This document shows positions 63,875 through 64,000 of a DNA stretch of 64,000 nucleotides, in pieces. Position numbers and translations under genes: made by a program. Source of the stretch: Fluviicola sp. (GTDB lineage: Bacteria > Bacteroidota > Bacteroidia > Flavobacteriales_D > Crocinitomicaceae); the NCBI RefSeq assembly GCF_039596395.1, contig NZ_JBCNJT010000001.1, positions 1,709,315 through 1,773,314 on the forward strand, read 5' to 3'. The notes below the pieces were generated by a model, which worked only from the letters and a program-made list of their open reading frames with translations, had not been told where the DNA came from and did no database searches. The first letter of the stretch is position 1, and each line of letters begins with the position of its first letter.

Positions 63875-64000
63875 TCTCTCAGGATCTTAACAGGCTGCTT
63901 GTTTTCGTCGATTGCCACAAACGTAAATTCTCCGGTTACCGCTTTTTCGCGCACGTCCGAATACATTTGCTCGGTAAAAATCTCTACCCGTATTTTCAAA
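63871..64000 (-). CDS. Acyl-CoA thioesterase, C-terminal part (runs off the window)
   Basis: Only the last 43 codons are seen. The visible segment VEIFTEQMYSDVREKAVTGE, followed by FTFVAIDENKQPVKILRD, matches the end of hotdog-fold YciA/BACH acyl-CoA thioesterases, which split acyl-CoA into fatty acid and CoA. The N-terminal half and active site are outside the window. Confidence 0.72.
   Translation of the reverse strand, partial: LKIRVEIFTEQMYSDVREKAVTGEFTFVAIDENKQPVKILRD

Overview
The window is a stretch of a Bacteroidota chromosome, most likely a Flavobacteriales member near Fluviicola/Crocinitomicaceae (inference). The reasons are many secreted proteins ending in type IX secretion (T9SS) sorting domains of both kinds (short type A tails and gliding-type CHU_C tails), SprB-type repeats, a TonB receptor paired with a DUF4249 lipoprotein, the Bacteroidota -7 promoter box TAnnTTTG upstream of many genes, few Shine-Dalgarno sites, and split transketolase genes. 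No prophage, insertion sequence, CRISPR array, rRNA or tRNA was recognised.

Layout. 1-3470 (minus): start of gapA, a 959-aa gliding-type adhesin and a small coupled secreted protein. 3606-9627 (plus): one tightly packed run of transketolase N half, secreted von Willebrand A protein, transketolase C half, ECF sigma factor, membrane protein, Spy/CpxP-like protein and class III aminotransferase. 9747-13739 (plus): kelch T9SS protein, FUSC membrane protein, and a DUF559 nuclease framed by REP-like repeats. 13876-18237 (minus): bioA-bioD and pheT. 18335-23984 (plus): TonB receptor/DUF4249 pair, then two acyltransferases fitting glycine-lipid synthesis (GlsA/GlsB) and a DinB-like protein. 24090-28855 (minus): STAS-rnz, pyrR-pyrB, and an operon of outer membrane protein, lipoprotein, SUI1 factor and a 51-aa ORF. 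28888-36335 (minus): a 46-aa Cys-rich protein, a SiaB-type kinase with a histone-deacetylase-like enzyme, a 1673-aa SprB-repeat adhesin and a YkgJ protein. 36402-46921: a disulfide-less flavoprotein, folD, two unknowns, clpC, gyrA and a TPR protein. 47203-55376: secreted esterase, retropepsin-like protease, MauE-thioredoxin fusion, ergothioneine genes (DUF427-egtB-egtD), pirin, GNAT and a PhnA-like protein. 55459-64000: two paralogous T9SS adhesins, a lipoprotein, a secreted GH5 hydrolase and the end of an acyl-CoA thioesterase.

Most genes are housekeeping or cell-surface functions. The more unusual signals lie in architecture and non-coding sequence: at least seven genes with a TAnnTTTG box only 1-5 nt before the first ATG, which predicts leaderless mRNAs; families of intergenic hairpins that start exactly at stop codons; two perfect palindromes sharing a GCGATTAATCGC core; a DUF559 gene bracketed by REP-like hairpins; and two small genes under 60 codons. 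I found no clearly new multi-gene defence or mobile system. The best candidates for something undescribed are the DUF559/REP-like unit, the vWA gene set between the transketolase halves, and the SiaB-kinase/deacetylase pair.
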